13,724 nt of DNA from CAYYHA01 sp964471535 (lineage in GTDB: Bacteria; Myxococcota; Myxococcia; SLRQ01). Of the stretch, positions 12,462-13,724 are shown in pieces (position 1 is the stretch's first letter; every line of letters begins with the position of its first letter). The notes below the pieces were generated by a model. That model was not told the DNA's origin. It made no database searches and saw nothing but the letters and a program-made list of their open reading frames with translations. The position numbers were made by a program, and so were the translations under genes. Where the stretch lies: assembly GCA_964471535.1 (NCBI GenBank), contig CAYYHA010000101.1, forward strand, positions 1 to 13,724, read 5' to 3'.

Positions 12462-13724
12462 TCAGCGTAGCTTTTCCAGCAGCACCAGGGCTTCGAGGCG
12501 GGCGCCCACCTCGCGGGCGAGCCGGCCCATCAGCTCCGCCGCGGGGAGGGTGCGGCCCTCCGTGGCTACATCACCGTAGAGGAGGGCGACCAGGCGCGCA
12601 TCGAGGTACACCGGCTCGATGTGGGCCGCCGGAGGTGCGCTTCCCAGGAGCGCGAGCCAGGGGTCGTCACCCGCCATCTCGATGGCCCCCTGCAGGGGGT
12701 GCTCCAGGAGCACCACACGCCACAGGACCGAGTCCGCCTCCTCGTCCAGGTCGAAGGCGGCCACCTGCATCGGGTCCAGACTTCCGCCGGCGGCCCAGCC
12801 ACTCAACCGCTGCCGGTGGAGGCGCAGCAGCGCGGTGCGCTCGAAGGCCTGTTCGAGAAAATGCAGCGCCGCCGCCGCGACCTCGGCCGCGTCGCGCGCA
12901 CCCCGGAGACGGCGCACCGCCTCCTCGAGGGCCGCGTGGAGGGAGGCGCCCTCCGCCTCGGCGGGGCGGGTCGCCGGCGCGTCGCGGGGAGGCTGGGGAA
13001 GTTCACCGCGCCGCTCGAGGGAGATCCGTCCCAGGGGCACGTTGCCCAGCGGCGCGGACAGGGGCCGAAAGGCGGGCGACGATGCCTCCGCCGGGCTCGG
13101 GTCGGGCGCCTCGCGCGCCGGCCCGGTGTCCGGGGGCGCTGCGGCGGCACCGCCGCCTCCGCCGGGGCCTCCACGCCGCTCCCGCGCGGGGCGCCGCTCC
13201 GGACCCTCCGTGGGGTATTCGGCTGCTTCCGAGTCCACTGCTGCTTCCGAGTTCGCTGCCCTCGAATCCCCGGTGGGGGGCTCCACGGGCGGCTCGCTTG
13301 CGGGCCCGGGCGCCGCCGGTCCCTTGCGGCGGACGAGGGGCAGCACCACCTCGGGCGCCTCCTCGCGAAAGAGCTCCGCCAGCTCCCCGCTGGCGGGCTC
13401 CACGACCTCGAGGTGCGGGTCCGCCGCGGTCCGCATCCCCGGGGGCACCGGGTCCTGTGCGGGAGCGGGGGGCACCGGGAGGCCCCCGGCGAGATGCTGC
13501 AGGTCTCCGGGCAAGACCAGGCCGTAGCGGAGCGCGAGCGCAGCGGCCAGGTGCCGCGGATCTGCGGCCATGGGGTACACGGCAAGGCCCGCCGCGGCGG
13601 CGATCCGCTCACAGGCGTCACGGTCGGTGGGGTCGTCGAGGGCGACCCAGAGGCCAGGCGTCCCCGTTGGGCCCGGGCCGAGGGCGACAGGCAGGGCAAG
13701 GTGGCTGCGGGCCAGATCCGAGGG
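12462..13724 (-). CDS. GspE/MshE N-domain-like and GAF-like protein (5' end outside window)
   Basis: The reading frame stays open to the window edge, so the gene begins beyond 13724. 420 residues are visible. The first about 75 (SHLALPVALG..., LWVALDDPTDRDACERIAAA, AADPRHLAAALALRYG) resemble the second half of a GspE/MshE N-terminal (MshEN) domain, which in some proteins binds cyclic di-GMP. A disordered stretch rich in Pro, Ala, Glu and Gly follows for about 180 residues. The last about 160 residues look like a GAF-type fold (ALEEAVRRLRGARD, FERTALLRLHRQRLSGWAAGG, ARLVALLYGD, ending LEALVLLEKLR). No ATPase, kinase or output domain is seen. Such proteins are common in Myxococcota, with unclear function. 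A GTG at 13580 would split the first domain and is unlikely as the start. Confidence 0.7.
   Translation of the reverse strand, partial: PSDLARSHLALPVALGPGPTGTPGLWVALDDPTDRDACERIAAAAGLAVYPMAADPRHLAAALALRYGLVLPGDLQHLAGGLPVPPAPAQDPVPPGMRTAADPHLEVVEPASGELAELFREEAPEVVLPLVRRKGPAAPGPASEPPVEPPTGDSRAANSEAAVDSEAAEYPTEGPERRPARERRGGPGGGGGAAAAPPDTGPAREAPDPSPAEASSPAFRPLSAPLGNVPLGRISLERRGELPQPPRDAPATRPAEAEGASLHAALEEAVRRLRGARDAAEVAAAALHFLEQAFERTALLRLHRQRLSGWAAGGSLDPMQVAAFDLDEEADSVLWRVVLLEHPLQGAIEMAGDDPWLALLGSAPPAAHIEPVYLDARLVALLYGDVATEGRTLPAAELMGRLAREVGARLEALVLLEKLR

Noticed and set aside
13223..13252. Short repeat CTGCTTCCGAGT occurring twice 18 bp apart
   Set aside because: It is an in-frame repeat (Asp-Ser-Glu-Ala-Ala type) within the disordered linker of the coding region, not a DNA element.
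13578..13580. GTG at 13580 as the true start of the last minus-strand gene
   Set aside because: The frame stays open to the window edge and the upstream residues look like part of the same domain.

Overview
The window is a gene-dense, very GC-rich stretch of bacterial chromosome. It looks like a member of the Myxococcota or a related lineage of the former Deltaproteobacteria. This rests on four things: an IF3 with a long charged C-terminal tail and what appears to be an AUC start codon, IHF-alpha plus MerR downstream of pheT, tRNA genes without an encoded CCA end, and a protein combining a GspE/MshE N-terminal-like domain with a GAF-like domain. No phage, insertion sequence or CRISPR array is visible.

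Positions 1-311 hold a good promoter and a long structured leader. Positions 312-8537 are one run of plus-strand genes: infC, rpmI, rplT, pheS, pheT, two small unrecognised membrane proteins, lgt, ihfA and a MerR regulator. The core order infC-rpmI-rplT-pheS-pheT-ihfA is the classical translation operon. The unusual part is the insertion of two membrane proteins plus lgt between pheT and ihfA. The two spacers flanking rpmI are rich in inverted repeats. That is where L20 feedback control of IF3/L35/L20 would be expected, but such control is inferred here.

Positions 8534-10706 hold tRNA-Pro(GGG) with its own promoter, surE, a YqaA/DedA-like membrane protein and apt. tRNA-Arg(CCT) then lies on the minus strand, facing apt and head-to-head with cca, which encodes a tRNA nucleotidyltransferase. 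Both tRNA genes depend on CCA addition.

The gap at 12211-12461 lies between two convergent genes, so it needs no promoter. It nevertheless has three near-consensus DnaA boxes around a 53-bp segment of about 23% GC, in an otherwise very GC-rich setting. This is the most interesting element in the window: a candidate DnaA-binding locus (origin, or datA/DARS-like). The convergent gene orientation argues against a simple oriC. The remainder (12462 to the window end, minus strand) is a gene cut by the window edge, encoding a GspE/MshE-N-like domain, a proline-rich linker and a GAF-like domain.
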